Under the pieces are notes generated by a model. It was not told the origin of the DNA. It searched no databases and was given only the letters and a program-made list of their open reading frames with translations. A stretch of 64,000 bases of DNA from Papaver somniferum. Lineage: Eukaryota > Streptophyta > Magnoliopsida > Ranunculales > Papaveraceae. Position numbers and translations under genes: made by a program. Location of the stretch: NCBI RefSeq assembly GCF_003573695.1, contig NC_039366.1, positions 158,199,072 to 158,263,071 on the forward strand, written 5' to 3'. Positions 21,124-32,389 of the stretch are shown piece after piece; the stretch's first letter is position 1, and the number at the start of each line of letters is the position of its first letter.

Positions 21124-23781
21124 CTACTTCTTAGTTGATCCTTCATCATCTTCATCAGACTTGTTCCCTTCTTCGTCTGCGTCAGAACTTTCATCTCCAT
21201 CAGAATTCATCACCATCAGATTCTTCATCATCAGCTTCGCTATCAGAAATAATCAGACTGGGAATATTCTTTGGGATCTCTCCAAGAGACAAGGATAATC
21301 AGAATGAGGATACTATGGTCATCACAAACCATTTGGATAGTTTGATTGCGAAAATGCATAGCATCATTCTTAAAATTCGCAACAGTGATCTTGATTTGAT
21401 TCTTTAATCTAGAATACTTGTCGTTGCGAGAAGAAAGATTCTTTGCGAGTTCCTCTTTTTCAGCTTCAAGTTCCTCAATCTTTTCACGATATCTACTTTC
21501 AGAATCTGCGAGCAAAAGACAATCAATTATAACTTGATGAAAATTCATAAGAAACAAAAGATTAGTAAAGAAGACAGTTAATAACCTTCTCTGTCAGAAA
21601 TCATATCTCTAATCAAGGCTGTATGCTCAACTTGGAGACTAACATTTACACCTAAATCTTTTCTGGCATCATCTAAGATTTTCGCAGCCCAAGCAAATTC
21701 ATCCTCATTACTTATAAGAAGACGAGAACGAATTTGGTTTTCTCTTTCGCAGAGCTCGATGTTCTTGCGGTTAGCTTCATCTCGTTCAAGTTGAACTTCA
21801 AGAAGAGTCTCTTGGAATTTCCAAAGCCTTAGCACCTTGATCAGAGATGCGATCCTTATCATCTATGAGACCGCTAATTTTGGTTCTCAACTCATTGATT
21901 TTCTCTTTAGAATTAAGAAGGAGACGCTTAAATCGGTTGGCTAAGCCTAAACTAGATCTATGGTCAATTTCTAAGAGGCGAAATTTGGATCTAGTTCATT
22001 CAGAGAAAGAGATGAAATTATCATTTGAGAAACTATTTAAAGATTTATTAAGACGCTCAAGAAGGGTATCATTATCCAAGGCATTAGGAAATGAACGAAG
22101 AATGGTAGCTTCATCAGAAAGACCATAAATGTCTGCAAAAAGGATCATTAAATAAGATAAAACAACAGGATGAATGAATGAAGGGAAAGGAGAAAAGTAA
22201 CATACCAGAGTGATTATTAGCTTGCTGAAGACTAGAGATTTTGTTCTTATACGAAGAAGAATCAATTTCTAGTTGTGTTTTTCTCGCGAAGACATTTGAC
22301 TTCAGCTTCCAGTTCTCATTCTTTGTACGAAATTGAAGATTCTTCTTTTCAAGATTTTCGCGTCTCCTCTCTAGATCTGAGGCAACAGCGAAAGAAGCTT
22401 TTCCAGCCTGCGAGAAAATATAAAAAGTATTAATAGAAAGAGATTTTGAGTTACAACAATGAAGAAGTAAAAGGATGAAAGTATACCAGACTATTAAGAG
22501 AATGCAGGAAATTGGGAGTCACTGATCTAGAAACTCCACGAAGAGAATATATCACCATCCATAAAGGAACATCGCAAATTGTAGCGAGAGCTTTGCAGGT
22601 TTAGCGAATTGTATCTCCCATTCCTTGCAAAAATCAGAAAAGAGGCCAGAGAGCTTAGCCATAGAAGATTCAGATGGAGAATCTTCATTGCGAAGGTCAT
22701 CATTATCCTCATCATCCTTCACTCTCGGAGTTTTCATGAGAAGGAATATTTGAAGGAGAAGAAAACGGATTTTTTCTTCTTTGAAGGAGGAGCAGTTGGT
22801 TTTTCCCTGCGAAGAGCACCTTTGCCTTTATCACCAGTCTTCGCAACATTGGCAGGTTCTTCTATTTCAGCAATAATCTTCACACACAAAGAAATAAGAA
22901 ATGGAGGCAACAGTATACTGTTTAAAATCATAAGAGATATTTCTTACCTCATCTGTGTATGAGCGAAGATAACAAGGTACTAGTCTTCCCAGTCCTGTTA
23001 TACTATCTTTCAGTTTTTGATCTGTAGAATTCGCAAGAGTCAGCGAACAAAAGAATAAAATAAATAAAGAATAATGAGCAAACTGGAAGAAACATACCTC
23101 TTTCTCCTTCTCGGGCCAAGAGAATACCCAAGGTTGATAGTAGCGAGATTCTCAGGAAGAACATTTGACCCAGCAATGTAAGGTCCTTTAGCATCAAGGG
23201 AAAAACACACCATTTATCATCTTTGGATTGGCGAGGAGTTGTGTTCTTACCAGAATGCCAATCAATGTCTTGCATGAGTATTTTAGCTTCATCAATGTTA
23301 TCTTTCCTTTTCAAACGAATACCCCAGCGAGTATTCTCTTTCTTCATGGAGATCAATTCATAATTTTCAAAGAAACTCGCTACTGTGTATTTCTCAGCAA
23401 TTATCTCCAAGTCTGCGAATTTAGGATCCCTAAGTTCTTTGGAGTACAGAGATCCTTTACCAGCACCACGGTTAGCGAACTCTAGCATCAGACGGATGCA
23501 ATCCCCACTCAATGGAAGATAGCTCGCGAAAATCCCGAGTGAGCGAGAATTTCATAGAACAGAGGAATACTGGGTCATAAAGAGGAATGGGGAGACCTGC
23601 GAGAATTGACCTAGCGAAATTATGATTGATTGATCATCACAATATTGATCAGAAAAAGTTTGATAGAAAGAATTGACTTGGCACTTTCACCAGGAATGGT
23701 AGAAAGTGTGAAACCTTTCTCTGCAAGATCTTTTTGGACGTCTTTTAAGTTTTTCTCATGTTTATGGCCACTTGGAGGCAT
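21124..23781 (-). pseudogene. Antisense multi-exon gene of element B (Transposase_28-like, coiled coil)
   Basis: Minus-strand gene-like unit inside B. Predicted exons are 23781-23098, 23021-22948, 22877-22487, 22407-22206, 22132-21585 and 21505-21124. The five introns of 70-79 bp all have GT...AG ends (for example CTCTG/GTATGTTAC at 22206 and TTTTTGCAG/ACATT at 22132). The start is the ATG at 23781 (MPPSGHKHEKNLKDVQKDLA). Exon 1 holds LPIPLYDPVF, LPLSGDCIRLMLEFANRG and WGIRLKRK, which resemble the plant family called 'putative gypsy type transposon' (PF04195). Frame changes in exon 1 suggest decay. Exons 3-6 are coiled coil (REKIEELEAEKEELAKNL) with an acidic Ser/Asp/Glu tail. The role is unknown. 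Intact splice signals say it is, or recently was, transcribed from the antisense strand. Confidence 0.62.
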
Positions 23782-23930
23782 ATTTGAATAGAGTATGGGA
23801 ATGAATAAAAAGTAAGAAGATTGAAGAAGGAAGATTACAGTAGCGAACTTACGGAAGAACAAAGAGTTGCAGAGATGAGAGAATAAAAAGAGAAGAGAAA
23901 GTAAAAAGAAAATGGAAAGAAGAGTAAGAA

Positions 23931-23940
23931 GAATATATAA
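23931..23940 (-). promoter_or_regulatory. TATA-like box for the B antisense gene
   Basis: On the minus strand this reads TTATATATTC. About 30 bp further is a CT-rich leader, then a consensus splice donor (CTTCC/GTAAGTT, 23850) upstream of the ATG at 23781. An independent antisense promoter is inferred from this layout. Confidence 0.45.
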
Positions 23941-24127
23941 AGAAGATTTTTTACTCGAAGAAAAAAATACCATTAAGAAGAAAAGACATGAGCGGTTGAA
24001 AAGCAGCGGTTACAGAAGACGTGTCGAGAAACAGATGGAAGAAAGAATACGCGTGATAAATGCAGAATATGAAGAGATGAACAGCTGCGGCATTTCTCAC
24101 ATCATTCTCTACTTTGCAGAGAAGATA

Positions 24128-24142
24128 TGAGAAAAGGCAAGA
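24128..24142 (+). other. Polypurine tract of element B
   Basis: Purine-rich gagaaaaggcaaga directly before the TG of the 3' LTR at 24143. Confidence 0.7.
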
Positions 24143-24611
24143 TGTAGGATCAGAATCTCGCAGCAATAATGCCTTAGCGAAATTATCAATAAGACAACAC
24201 AACAGCATCGCATAACAATTTTAAAAGTGACATAATAAAAGACGTCAGCTAAAATCATGAGAAAATGTAATGATTCTGCGAAAATAAGAGAGTTTGCGAG
24301 AGTAACATTTGTAAGGTTGCGAGAATGTCGCGAGACATATCCGAAAATAAAGGATAGATTAGCTGTCATCCACTAGGTACTTCCCTATAAATAGTCGTTC
24401 AATTGTAAAGGAAGGAGGGAGATCTTTTTTGGGTAAGAAACAAGTAAATAGGAGAGAGAAAATCTAGAGTAGTGGTTATTCTTGATTCCTTTATCTTTTC
24501 TTGTAAGATTGTTCAAAGATCCATCAATAAAATTAAGATTGTTAATCTAAAATGAGTTGAGTGTTAATGAAATCATATGAGGGGTGTAGTGTAGGATTTC
24601 CTGCAACTACA
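24143..24611 (+). repeat. 3' LTR of element B
   Basis: 469 bp, nearly identical to 15702-16171. Followed by TSD taaaa (24612-24616), after which the C solo LTR resumes. Confidence 0.93.
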
Positions 24612-25149
24612 TAAAAAGCGGTGATCACCACGTTTCCACTATGAGGGGAAACTGGTCACGCTTTCACCCACTATCTCATTGATGTTAACCGCCCGCTCTT
24701 CTCTGACACGTTCTCGTAATGGGAGCGTTGCACGCCGCACGCTGTAAACCGCCAGATCAATACCCAGTGAGCATCCCCCAGTTTGTGACATGTTTGATGT
24801 CTCGAGTAAGTGGGTCGAGTCGTGAGACTCGTTGCTGAAAGCAGCACACAGTGCTTTTAGGTCAAATAATAAATTATTTGTGAAACTAATATTTATGACG
24901 CATCGCTTATAATCAATGTGTATGAAGCATCACATTTAAACAAGCAGCTAAAAATAATCGATGTGCAAGAAGCATCATTGTTTTAGAGCTCGATTGAATC
25001 AGTCGAGGATTGAGCGTCTTAAAAAGGTAGCATGACCGACCACCTTTGGGTGATTGTTTAGTAGCTCTAGAGACGAGCTATTGCTTGGTCGATCGTTCTC
25101 TATGAAGGGGGGGTGTCCGATGATTACAATGTTACCCTGTTGGTTTTCT

Positions 25150-26010
25150 GAAAATAAATCTACACCATCCAACTAGGCTAGCAAAGTTGGATGGACGAGA
25201 TGATTTGCGGCAGTTGTACGCTGTCGTTGATTGTATTTTAGGGTTTGAAGCTGTGCAGCCACCCTACCATTAGGCCAAACGATTCATGGCATTTTCCACT
25301 GATTTAGATAGGCCGATTAGGTACACGCACAAATGGGTTGCTGGTGAGTGTGCAAGCATCTCGTTGGCCTCCTAAAATTAGATCTAGGACGTCCGACCAG
25401 GCTGGCGAAGATGGACGGCCGTGATCGATTTGCGGCAGTTGTATAGCGCCGCTTATTCAATTTAGGGTTTTATAAGTGCACGATCGCCCTATTTTGGGCA
25501 AGCAATTCGACGTGCTTCTGGACCATCGCATGTAATTCGATCAGCTGGGGATAGAGGTGAGCCTCCGGCGATCATGTTGGCGCCTCTTTGATCGTCTAAA
25601 ATTAGATCTAAGTCACTTAACTCGGCTGGCGAAGATGGGTGGTCAGGATTGATTTGTGATAGTTATCTCATGTCGCAACCTATATTAGGGTTTTGGAATG
25701 GCGCGTTCGCTCTAGTTTGGGCAAACGTTTTGGCACTCCCTGAACTTGTCGTGGGTAGGTCGATCGACCAAGGGAGAAGTCAGGTCACCAACGAACACGC
25801 TAGCACTTCTTTGACCGTTCGATATGCGATCTAAGCCGTTCCAACTAGGCCGGATAAGTTGGACGGATGTGATGGGTTTTGAGACCGTTTTTGCCGGTCT
25901 TAGCTCGTTTGAGCTTGTTTTGTCAATATCGCGATCACCCACATTAGGGTTAATCGTTCGAAGCGCTGCGGGTGTAATAGATGAAAACCGTTCGGCTAGG
26001 GCGTTAGTGG
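25150..26010. repeat. Diverged tandem array of about 223 bp in the C solo LTR
   Basis: Four diverged units. Each contains a 'ggctggcgaagatggacgg ... tttgcggcag' type core followed by an 'atttagggtttt' type block. Cores start near 25187, 25410, 25635 and 25858, giving steps of about 222-225 bp. The same array is in the C 5' LTR (about 45300-46130). Confidence 0.7.
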
Positions 26011-27231
26011 GCCCGCCGCTGGTCATCGTGATGATTGCCTAATTTCGCCAAGAGTAGGCTAGGCCTATTGAATTGCATGGCCAAATCATGTGGCCGTGAT
26101 CGTTTCTTAAGACTGGCATGGACAGTCTGGATTTCCCTTAAGGAATTTAAACGAGCGCGATCGCGCTAACTTTCAATTAAAAGGTGTGTGAACACGTTGA
26201 TCTCTTTGTCAGAGGGTGATGTAGCCTATGTGAGTGTTTTCATGCAGGTCTCAATATTGACACTTCAGGGGACTTACGCTACTCCGTTGCGAGTGAACAT
26301 TAATCGTCATGTCATGTCAATATTGAGAGTTCAGCTGAGAACATAGCATAGGAAAACACTAGGCAGGCTCCGACATTAGTGAGTAATGCAACTAGGAGAT
26401 TAAATACTCATTAGGCTCTATACTAGTGCACAATTCATCTAGGATCTTGAGTTTCAATATAATGTGAAGAGAGACATAGGCACTCATCAGATTCTGATAT
26501 ATTCTCCAAATTCCTTACGAATTATAGATATATCAAGGTCTACTATTTCTCATGCCGGGTCAGGTAGACATACTTTTACACTTTTCGCCCTAAGCTAAAA
26601 ACCACCATCAACAGTGTCAACTCTTGGTTGTGGGTGAGATCAGCTAACGGAACCAAGTGCGTAGCATCCTGCTGGGATCAGAGACGTAAGGAGCGCAACT
26701 GTACCTTGAATTTGTGTGAGATTGATTGGGGTTCAACTACAGTCCAGACCTAAGTTAGTTTGTGGTAGGGTATTGTCTGTAGCGGCTTAATACAGTGTGG
26801 TGTTCAATCTTGACTAGGTCCCGGGGGTTTTCTGCATTTGCAGTTTCCTCATCAACAAAACTTCTGGTGTCTGTGTTATTTCTATTCCGCATTATATTTT
26901 GTTATATAATTGAAATATCACAGGTTGTGCGTTGTATCGATTAATTGTGAAACCTAACCTTTGGTTGTTGATTGGAAATTGATTAATCCTTGGATATTGG
27001 TCTTTGGTACCATCCAAGTTTATATCTCTTGTATTTAATAAAGACTCGCAGATTTCTATTTGCTTGAGTATAGAGTAAATCAAGAGATTGAGATATTAAC
27101 TCCTTGATATACTTTTTATTAAGATTGAGTCTGACTGTCTAGTTGATTCTCTTAAAAGTATATTAGAGTTAGTCCATATAGATTGCTAATCGAAATATTA
27201 GGTGAGGTTGTTAGACCCCCGTATTTTCAAT

Positions 27232-27243
27232 TGGTGTCAGAGC
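27232..27243 (+). other. Primer binding site, E2 (first copy)
   Basis: tggtgtcagagc, two bases after the LTR end. One change from the standard tggtatcagagc. The same variant is in the second copy at 47372-47383, which supports their origin by duplication. Confidence 0.85.
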
Positions 27244-27295
27244 AGGCAAACACGTTCAAGACCTCAAAAGTCTGTATTTGTATCGATCTGAATCT

Positions 27296-27506
27296 ATGGA
27301 CAGAGGTGTTATCTCAATTAACGTACCACCAGTCTTCGATGGCTCATACTACGTATAGTGGAAAATTGCTATGCGAACTTTTATTCAATCGCGTGATTTT
27401 CAATCATGGGTATATGTAGTTAATGGCTATGATGCTCCCATTGTGGAAATAAGTAACACTATTGTTACAAAGAATATTGGCGAATACAATGCTGCAGAGA
27501 TACTTG
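27296..27506 (+). pseudogene. Copia gag N-terminus, E2 first copy, truncated
   Basis: Starts MDRGVISINVPPVFDGSYY and has the Copia gag signature (PPVFDG..Y..W...M...I.S.D...W). The frame is open through QSWVYVVNGYDAPIV, where the second copy at 47553 has a stop. After about 70 codons (..NAAEIL) it is cut off at 27506 and runs directly into C LTR sequence. Comparison with 47436-47650 shows exactly where homology stops, so the end is a rearrangement breakpoint and not a natural end. Confidence 0.85.
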
Positions 27507-28152
27507 CTACGGGTGTACTAGATGAAAAGCGTTCATCTAGGGCGTTAGTGGGCCCGCCGGTGGTCATCTTGATGATTGCCTAATTTCTCCAGGAGTAGGA
27601 TAGGCCTATTGAATTGCGTGGCCAAATCATGTGGCCGTGATCGTTTCTTAAGACTGGCATGGACAGTCTGGATTTCCCTTAATGAATTTAAACGTGTTCG
27701 ATCGCGCTAACTTTCAATTAAAAGGTGTGTGAACACGCTGATATCTTTATCAGAGGGTGATGTAGCCTATGTGAGTGTTTTCATGCAGGTCTCAATATTG
27801 ACACTTCGGGAGACTTACGCTACTCTGTTGCGAGTGAACATTGATCGTCATGTCATGTCAAATTGAGAGTTCAGCTGAGAACATAGCATAGGAAAACACT
27901 AGGCAGGCTCCGGCATTAGTGAGTAATGCAACTAGGAGCTTAAATACTCATAGGCTCTATACTAGTGAACAATTCATCTAGGAGTTTGAGTTTCAATACA
28001 ATGTGAAGAGAGACATATGCACTCATCGGATTCTGATATATTCTCCAAATTCCTTGCGAAATATAGATATATCAAGGTCTACTACTTCTGATGACTGGTC
28101 AGGTAGACAGACTTTTACAGTTTTCTCCCTAAACTAAAAACTACCATCATCA
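27507..28152 (-). repeat. Truncated 3' LTR of element C
   Basis: Matches 25972-26613 and 46107-46753 up to the LTR end (ctaccatcatca). It begins abruptly after Copia gag at 27506. Private variants (for example a deletion in 'gtcaatattgag' near 27862) separate it from the other two copies, which agree with each other. Confidence 0.88.
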
Positions 28153-28167
28153 TTAAGTCCCCTGCTT
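28153..28167 (-). other. Polypurine tract of element C
   Basis: On the minus strand AAGCAGGGGACTTAA precedes the LTR start TGATGATGG. It is identical to the PPT of H (61764-61778). Confidence 0.85.
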
Positions 28168-28359
28168 AGCACGTAACAGTGACATTGTTGCGGGGTATGC
28201 ATTAGATGGTGACGGACGAAAAATAAAATTGAAAATACGAAGCAGGTAGATATTACCAGGGAAATCCAAGTCGACCTTCAGCAGCGGGATCATGCGGCCA
28301 GTGGCTTTCGTAGTAGCATGTTGCTATCTCAGCTATGGGGTATGGGTGCGGTGCGCTCA
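28168..28359 (-). other. C interior between PPT and element G
   Basis: About 190 bp without a recognisable feature. It rejoins at 40556 across element G. The last five bases before G, with the next base, form the TSD gtcat (28360-28364, repeated at 40551-40555). Confidence 0.6.
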
Positions 28360-28364
28360 GTCAT

Positions 28365-30185
28365 TGATGTGATCTCAATAATGTTGTAGTAAAAAGTTCG
28401 TTGAGGCTTGTGAAGGCAAAAGATTCTAGACTTAATAAAACTTAAAAAAAGAGAAAACTTAATACAAGATTGATTTCAAGATATTAAAGACAACCAAGAC
28501 ACAGATTCCACTATTACACATGAATAAATTATGGTAAATAACTCAACACTCTGATTATATTTTAAGTCCCTTATTTCATAATTCACATGTAATCAGGCAT
28601 ATTCTCAAATATTAATAGTAACCCTTATGCATATATTATCTAAACAACGTATAACTTATCAAATTGAATCACAACTAATGAAGAAAATTATGCAAACAAT
28701 TAAAAACTCTGCAAAAGCAGTGATTGAGTGAATTATAAATTATAAATTAGAGAAAATAAAAGATTACCAATTATTCATGCGTAAATAGCTTCCTCATTGC
28801 CTTGGTTGTGGGAGAATTAGCACATTATCATGTTGGAAACACACTCAAAATTATTTTTCATTGCTTACAAAGTGCTTACAAAATGATTATATAAGAAAAT
28901 AGAGTTTTGCAACGGTTTATAGCTGTTACAGGGTGTATTGACTATTATAAAAATACTGTTACGGAAGGGAAGAATAGATGACAGCCAAAAACTGTGGTCT
29001 ATGACTGTATTCTTATATTCACCTTCTTTCTTCCCTGTTGATGAATCAACGATGGATGCACTCTATTCTTTGCTTTGTCTTACTCCCAATCACTCCGTAA
29101 CCCCTTTCTGAGTCCCCAACACACTCTATATACAATCACATCAGCGAGAATCTTCCCTAATAACTCCGAAAAATCCCCAAAATCATCTCATGCAGGCAAT
29201 AAACTCCGAATATTTTCTTCCATGATTTTTTTTCTTCACGCGTCTACAGCTGCAAAACTCTCCTTGTTTATCTCTGACACGATCTAACTGGTGGCTGGAT
29301 CCTTCTAAGCACACGCAAACAACATCAAAGCTTGGTAAAATCCGTGAAATACTTCTCTCGAATACGTGTTGCTCTGCTTACTTCTCTTGGATAATTCAGC
29401 CCAATTTAGATGAATGTAACGATTATACCAACTCTGTCTAAGCGTAACAGGCCCAAACCAATCCAATTGAGTGATTGAATCACTCCAGAGATCTCCAAAA
29501 CCGATTCCAGCAACACTCGGGTTTTGTTGAGCAAAACCCGTAACTCTCTGTCTCCCTCAATCTTGATGATTCAGCCAATATTGATCAAAATAATCAACCA
29601 TACCACGCCTGTGAAGCTCTAACAAGTTTTCCCAATCAATTTTAGCCGTTGAGTCTCACTGAATCGCGCAAAATCTCCAACTCTAATTCTGGTTGTTTCA
29701 CACTCAGTTTTCCCGCCAATTATGTTCTTCCTGTTTTCGCCGAACCATGATTATCCAGCCAAATTTAACAGAGTCAAAGAACATTACCATCCCTATTAAG
29801 ACCCTAGGAATTCACCCAATTGATTCTAGCCCTTTAGTCTCACTGCAACAAGCTCAAATTCGCAACCCCAATTCTGCCATTGAAACCAAATATTTCCCGC
29901 CAAAACTTAATTTTTGAAATGAAGAAGATGGGTGTTGTGGACAAAAAATGGGTGTTGTGGACAGAATTGGGCTATATATAGCCGTGGGTGACAGTTAGCG
30001 AAAATGGGGGTCCGTATAGCAACTGTCCTCCGGGGGTGCTCCGAGCAACTTTTCGAGCCGAATTTTCCAACAATATTTATTTCCAAAAAATACCTAAAAA
30101 CACACAGAACACCATAATAAGTACGAAAACGAGTACTAACAATACGAAACATTGAGGAAAAATTAGAATATAAATGCGTCTATCA
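28365..30185 (-). repeat. 3' LTR of element G
   Basis: 1821 bp, tgatgtgatc...gcgtctatca in plus orientation. It pairs with 38185-40001 with few differences. A TATA-like box on the minus strand (ctatatatagc) lies at 29971-29982; another candidate is near 29125-29140. The frames inside (29075-29287, 29693-29917, 29907-30152) recur in the other LTR and are not genes. Confidence 0.93.
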
Positions 30186-30200
30186 AATACCCCCAAACCT
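30186..30200 (-). other. Polypurine tract of element G
   Basis: On the minus strand AGGTTTGGGGGTATT adjoins the LTR start TGATAGACGC. A second copy of the tract is at 40002-40016, next to the middle LTR. Confidence 0.8.
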
Positions 30201-31561
30201 ATTATTTGCTAGTCCTCGAGCAAATCTAATCTAGAAAAATAAAACCGAGTTAATCTCGGGTGGGTTTAACAGAGGTGTACCCAGAAAACCATGACTTCTA
30301 ATTGGTCACAAGTATCCAAAGAGCTATGAGGACATACGTATTCTCAACCTATATCCAAGTAACTAGAATGCCAGAGAAATTAAAGGTGCCAGCTCTAAAG
30401 ATGACTAAAGCAAAGGGGAGACACATCCGCAACACTGCTAGATAAAGAGATATCCGCTACACAGCTAGATAAACATTGTAAGATGCATCCACTGATTTAC
30501 AGTTGGATAAGATTAGGAGAGAGATAAAGATGAGAGGGACATCTACTACACAGTTGGACTAATTACGTGTGATGACTTGAACCAGTGCTAGAAAGATCTT
30601 GTGCCAGATAGAAAGCGGACTAACAAAGCAACCAAAATGTATCTTTCTTCGACTCTCTCATAGTGCTCAGTAGAAACAACGTCTTCTTTGGTCTTCAACT
30701 GTTGATGATAAACTATCGAACCTCATAGAACCTTGACAATTAAATTAACTCTTCTCTTCGATTTCTTGCTTGAATTAAAAATTTCTACTTCTCTATGGCC
30801 TTATTGAACAGAAAACTAATTATAGAACAAAAAGAACGTAACGATGATTTTTTTTTTGAACAAAAATTACAAGACAAAAATTCACATGGCCATGAGAGAA
30901 GGACTTTAAAAACTTGGATCTTCGCAACTTGTGATGTCTTGGTATCATGAATTCCAACAACTTATATCATTTGCTCTTATAACTTCTTGTAACTAAGTCT
31001 TCAAATTTGATTTTTGAATTATTCTTTTCTATTGTTGCTTCTAAACCTTTAACTTTCTTCATAGATTTTGATGTCGCTCCGCTTGTTGATGATGATAAGT
31101 TTCTACTGAGAGAGAGTCGTAATCCAGTAACTAAGACTACATTGTGAGGCTGCTTTGTCTTTCTGGCATTTCCTGACCTACTTGCCTTTCCATCATGGAT
31201 GGTTAGGTCCATCACGGTTACCCTCTAAAAGGAACAAGTTCTTTCCTGAATTTCAAAGATCTCAATGTCTTTTTCTCTAATGTCTCAAAAGATTATTATC
31301 TCTAGCATTCCAATTTCTATCTTTTCGGTGAGAAACAATATGTAAACTTAACTAACCGGATACTATGTGACGCTAGAAGTTTCAAAAATGCGACTAAAAA
31401 GTTCTTCCCCACCCCCAAACTTAAATCTAACATTACCCTCAATGTTTCTAATGAAAGAGCATTACCAAAAGTAAAATAACACGAGGAGAAATTGGAAAGA
31501 TAGTACCTGTGTGAAGAAAATCAAAAACTAATATACAACATACAACTGCCTCGATGGTCAA
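30201..31561 (-). other. 3' untranslated interior of element G
   Basis: About 1.36 kb after integrase. It contains short direct repeats (acatccgcaacactgctagataa, with ccgctacacagctagataaac, 30423-30475) and the internal PPT-like motif at 31408-31455. A minus frame at 30967-31215 (82 residues, Ser/Lys-rich) has no family signature. No envelope-like ORF is seen here, although some Athila elements have one at this position. Confidence 0.6.
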
Positions 31562-32389
31562 TCAAGGGTAAACAGGGTCCTCCATAGGGACCTCCTTAAC
31601 ATCACCTGTAGGAAAGGGGTCTAAAAAGGGTTTCAATCTCTGACCGTTAACCTTCAAAGAACTACTACCATCCGGTGTCTCAATTTCAACAGCTCCATGA
31701 GGAAAGACAGTGCGAACAATAAAAGGACCCATCCACCGAGAACGTAACTTCCCAGGGAAAAGATGCAAGCGGGTATCATACAGAAGAACTTTTTGACCTG
31801 GAGAAAATGACTTCCGTAAAATATTTCTATCATGCACAAGTTTCATTTTGTTCTTATACTCCTTCGCACTATCGTAAGCATCTATACGAATCTCTTCCAA
31901 CTCATTGAGCTGGAGTTTCCTATGGGCTCCTGCCTTGTCAAGTGAAAAATTTAGCTGCTTAACAACCCAATAAGCTCTATGTTCTAACTCAACAGGTAAA
32001 TGACATGCCTTTCCATACACAAGCCGATAAGGCGACATTCCAATGGGGGTCTTAAACGCAGTACAGTAAGCCTATAAGGCATCAGTAAGCCTAGACGACC
32101 AGTCTTTCCTATTAGGATTAACTGTTTTCCCTAATATACGTTTTATCTCCCTATTGGAAATCTCTACCTGACCACTAGTCTGTGGATGATACGGGGTAGC
32201 TACCTTATGTGTAATACCATATTTCTTCATCAGAAGCCTAAAAGGCCCATTACAAAAGTGCGACCTTCCATCACTAATTATAGCTCGCGGTGTACCAAAA
32301 CGTGTAAGTATATTATTTTTCAAGAACTCAATCACAACCCTATGGTCATTGGTTTTTACACGCAACCACCTCAATCCACTTAGAGACAT
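31562..32389 (-). pseudogene. Integrase C-terminal half, element G
   Basis: Second part of the Ty3 integrase. Frame 32389-32072 carries the remaining catalytic acids in ISDGRSHF (Asp) and [11 protein letters not shown] (Glu). After an in-frame TAG at 32069-32071 it continues as [20 protein letters not shown] and the C-terminal [21 protein letters not shown] module, which binds DNA or chromatin in this family. A one-base frame change near 32355 separates it from the upstream frame. The product would integrate the cDNA in the nucleus. The breaks are few, consistent with a young copy. Confidence 0.88.

Larger units (their letters stand above)
15702..24611 (+). mobile_element. Tat-type Ty3 LTR retrotransposon B (gag-PR plus antisense gene, no RT/IN)
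   Basis: An 8.9-kb element with LTRs 15702-16171 and 24143-24611, a perfect 5-bp TSD taaaa (15697-15701, 24612-24616), a PBS and a PPT. Sense content is a degenerate gag and a protease (16262-19541). RT, RNase H and integrase are absent. The 3' half carries a GC-richer untranslated segment, a two-copy 154-bp tandem repeat and a multi-exon gene on the minus strand. Extra and antisense ORFs between pol and 3' LTR are known in the Tat lineage (Ogre, Grande, Retand type), which together with the gag zinc-binding motif is why I assign it there. It inserted into the C solo LTR and is one of the younger insertions. Confidence 0.9.
15272..26613 (-). mobile_element. Solo LTR of Tat-type element C, split by element B
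   Basis: LTR sequence occupies 15272-15701 and 24617-26613 (about 2427 bp), matching the C 5' LTR 44332-46753 throughout. The left end is tgttttgggg, the right end catcaaca. Both outer flanks are E2 LTR sequence, with no C interior in between. Its right end carries variants of the C 5' LTR (accaccatcaaca) and not those of the C 3' LTR remnant (actaccatcatca), as expected after LTR-LTR recombination. A minus-strand TATA-like box lies near 15617-15633. Element B sits in it with TSD taaaa. Confidence 0.88.
13419..27229 (+). repeat. LTR of Copia element E2, split by C solo LTR and element B
   Basis: The LTR sequence proper is 13419-15271 and about 26614-27229. It starts tgttagagcattgctcgg and ends gtattttca, followed by a PBS. 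The parts join in the same order as the E1 LTR (12280 onward: gtagcaactcttagttgtggg). The insertion site is flanked by atagc (15267-15271) and gtgtc (26614-26618), a poor or decayed TSD. The TATA box is at 14729-14738. A second copy of the 3' part lies at 46754-47369. The block 14030-14260 contains the same kind of GTACGCGTAC-like repeats as E1. Confidence 0.85.

Noticed and set aside
30967..31215. Envelope-like ORF downstream of G integrase
   Set aside because: The 82-aa frame has no signal peptide or transmembrane segment and matches nothing envelope-like.
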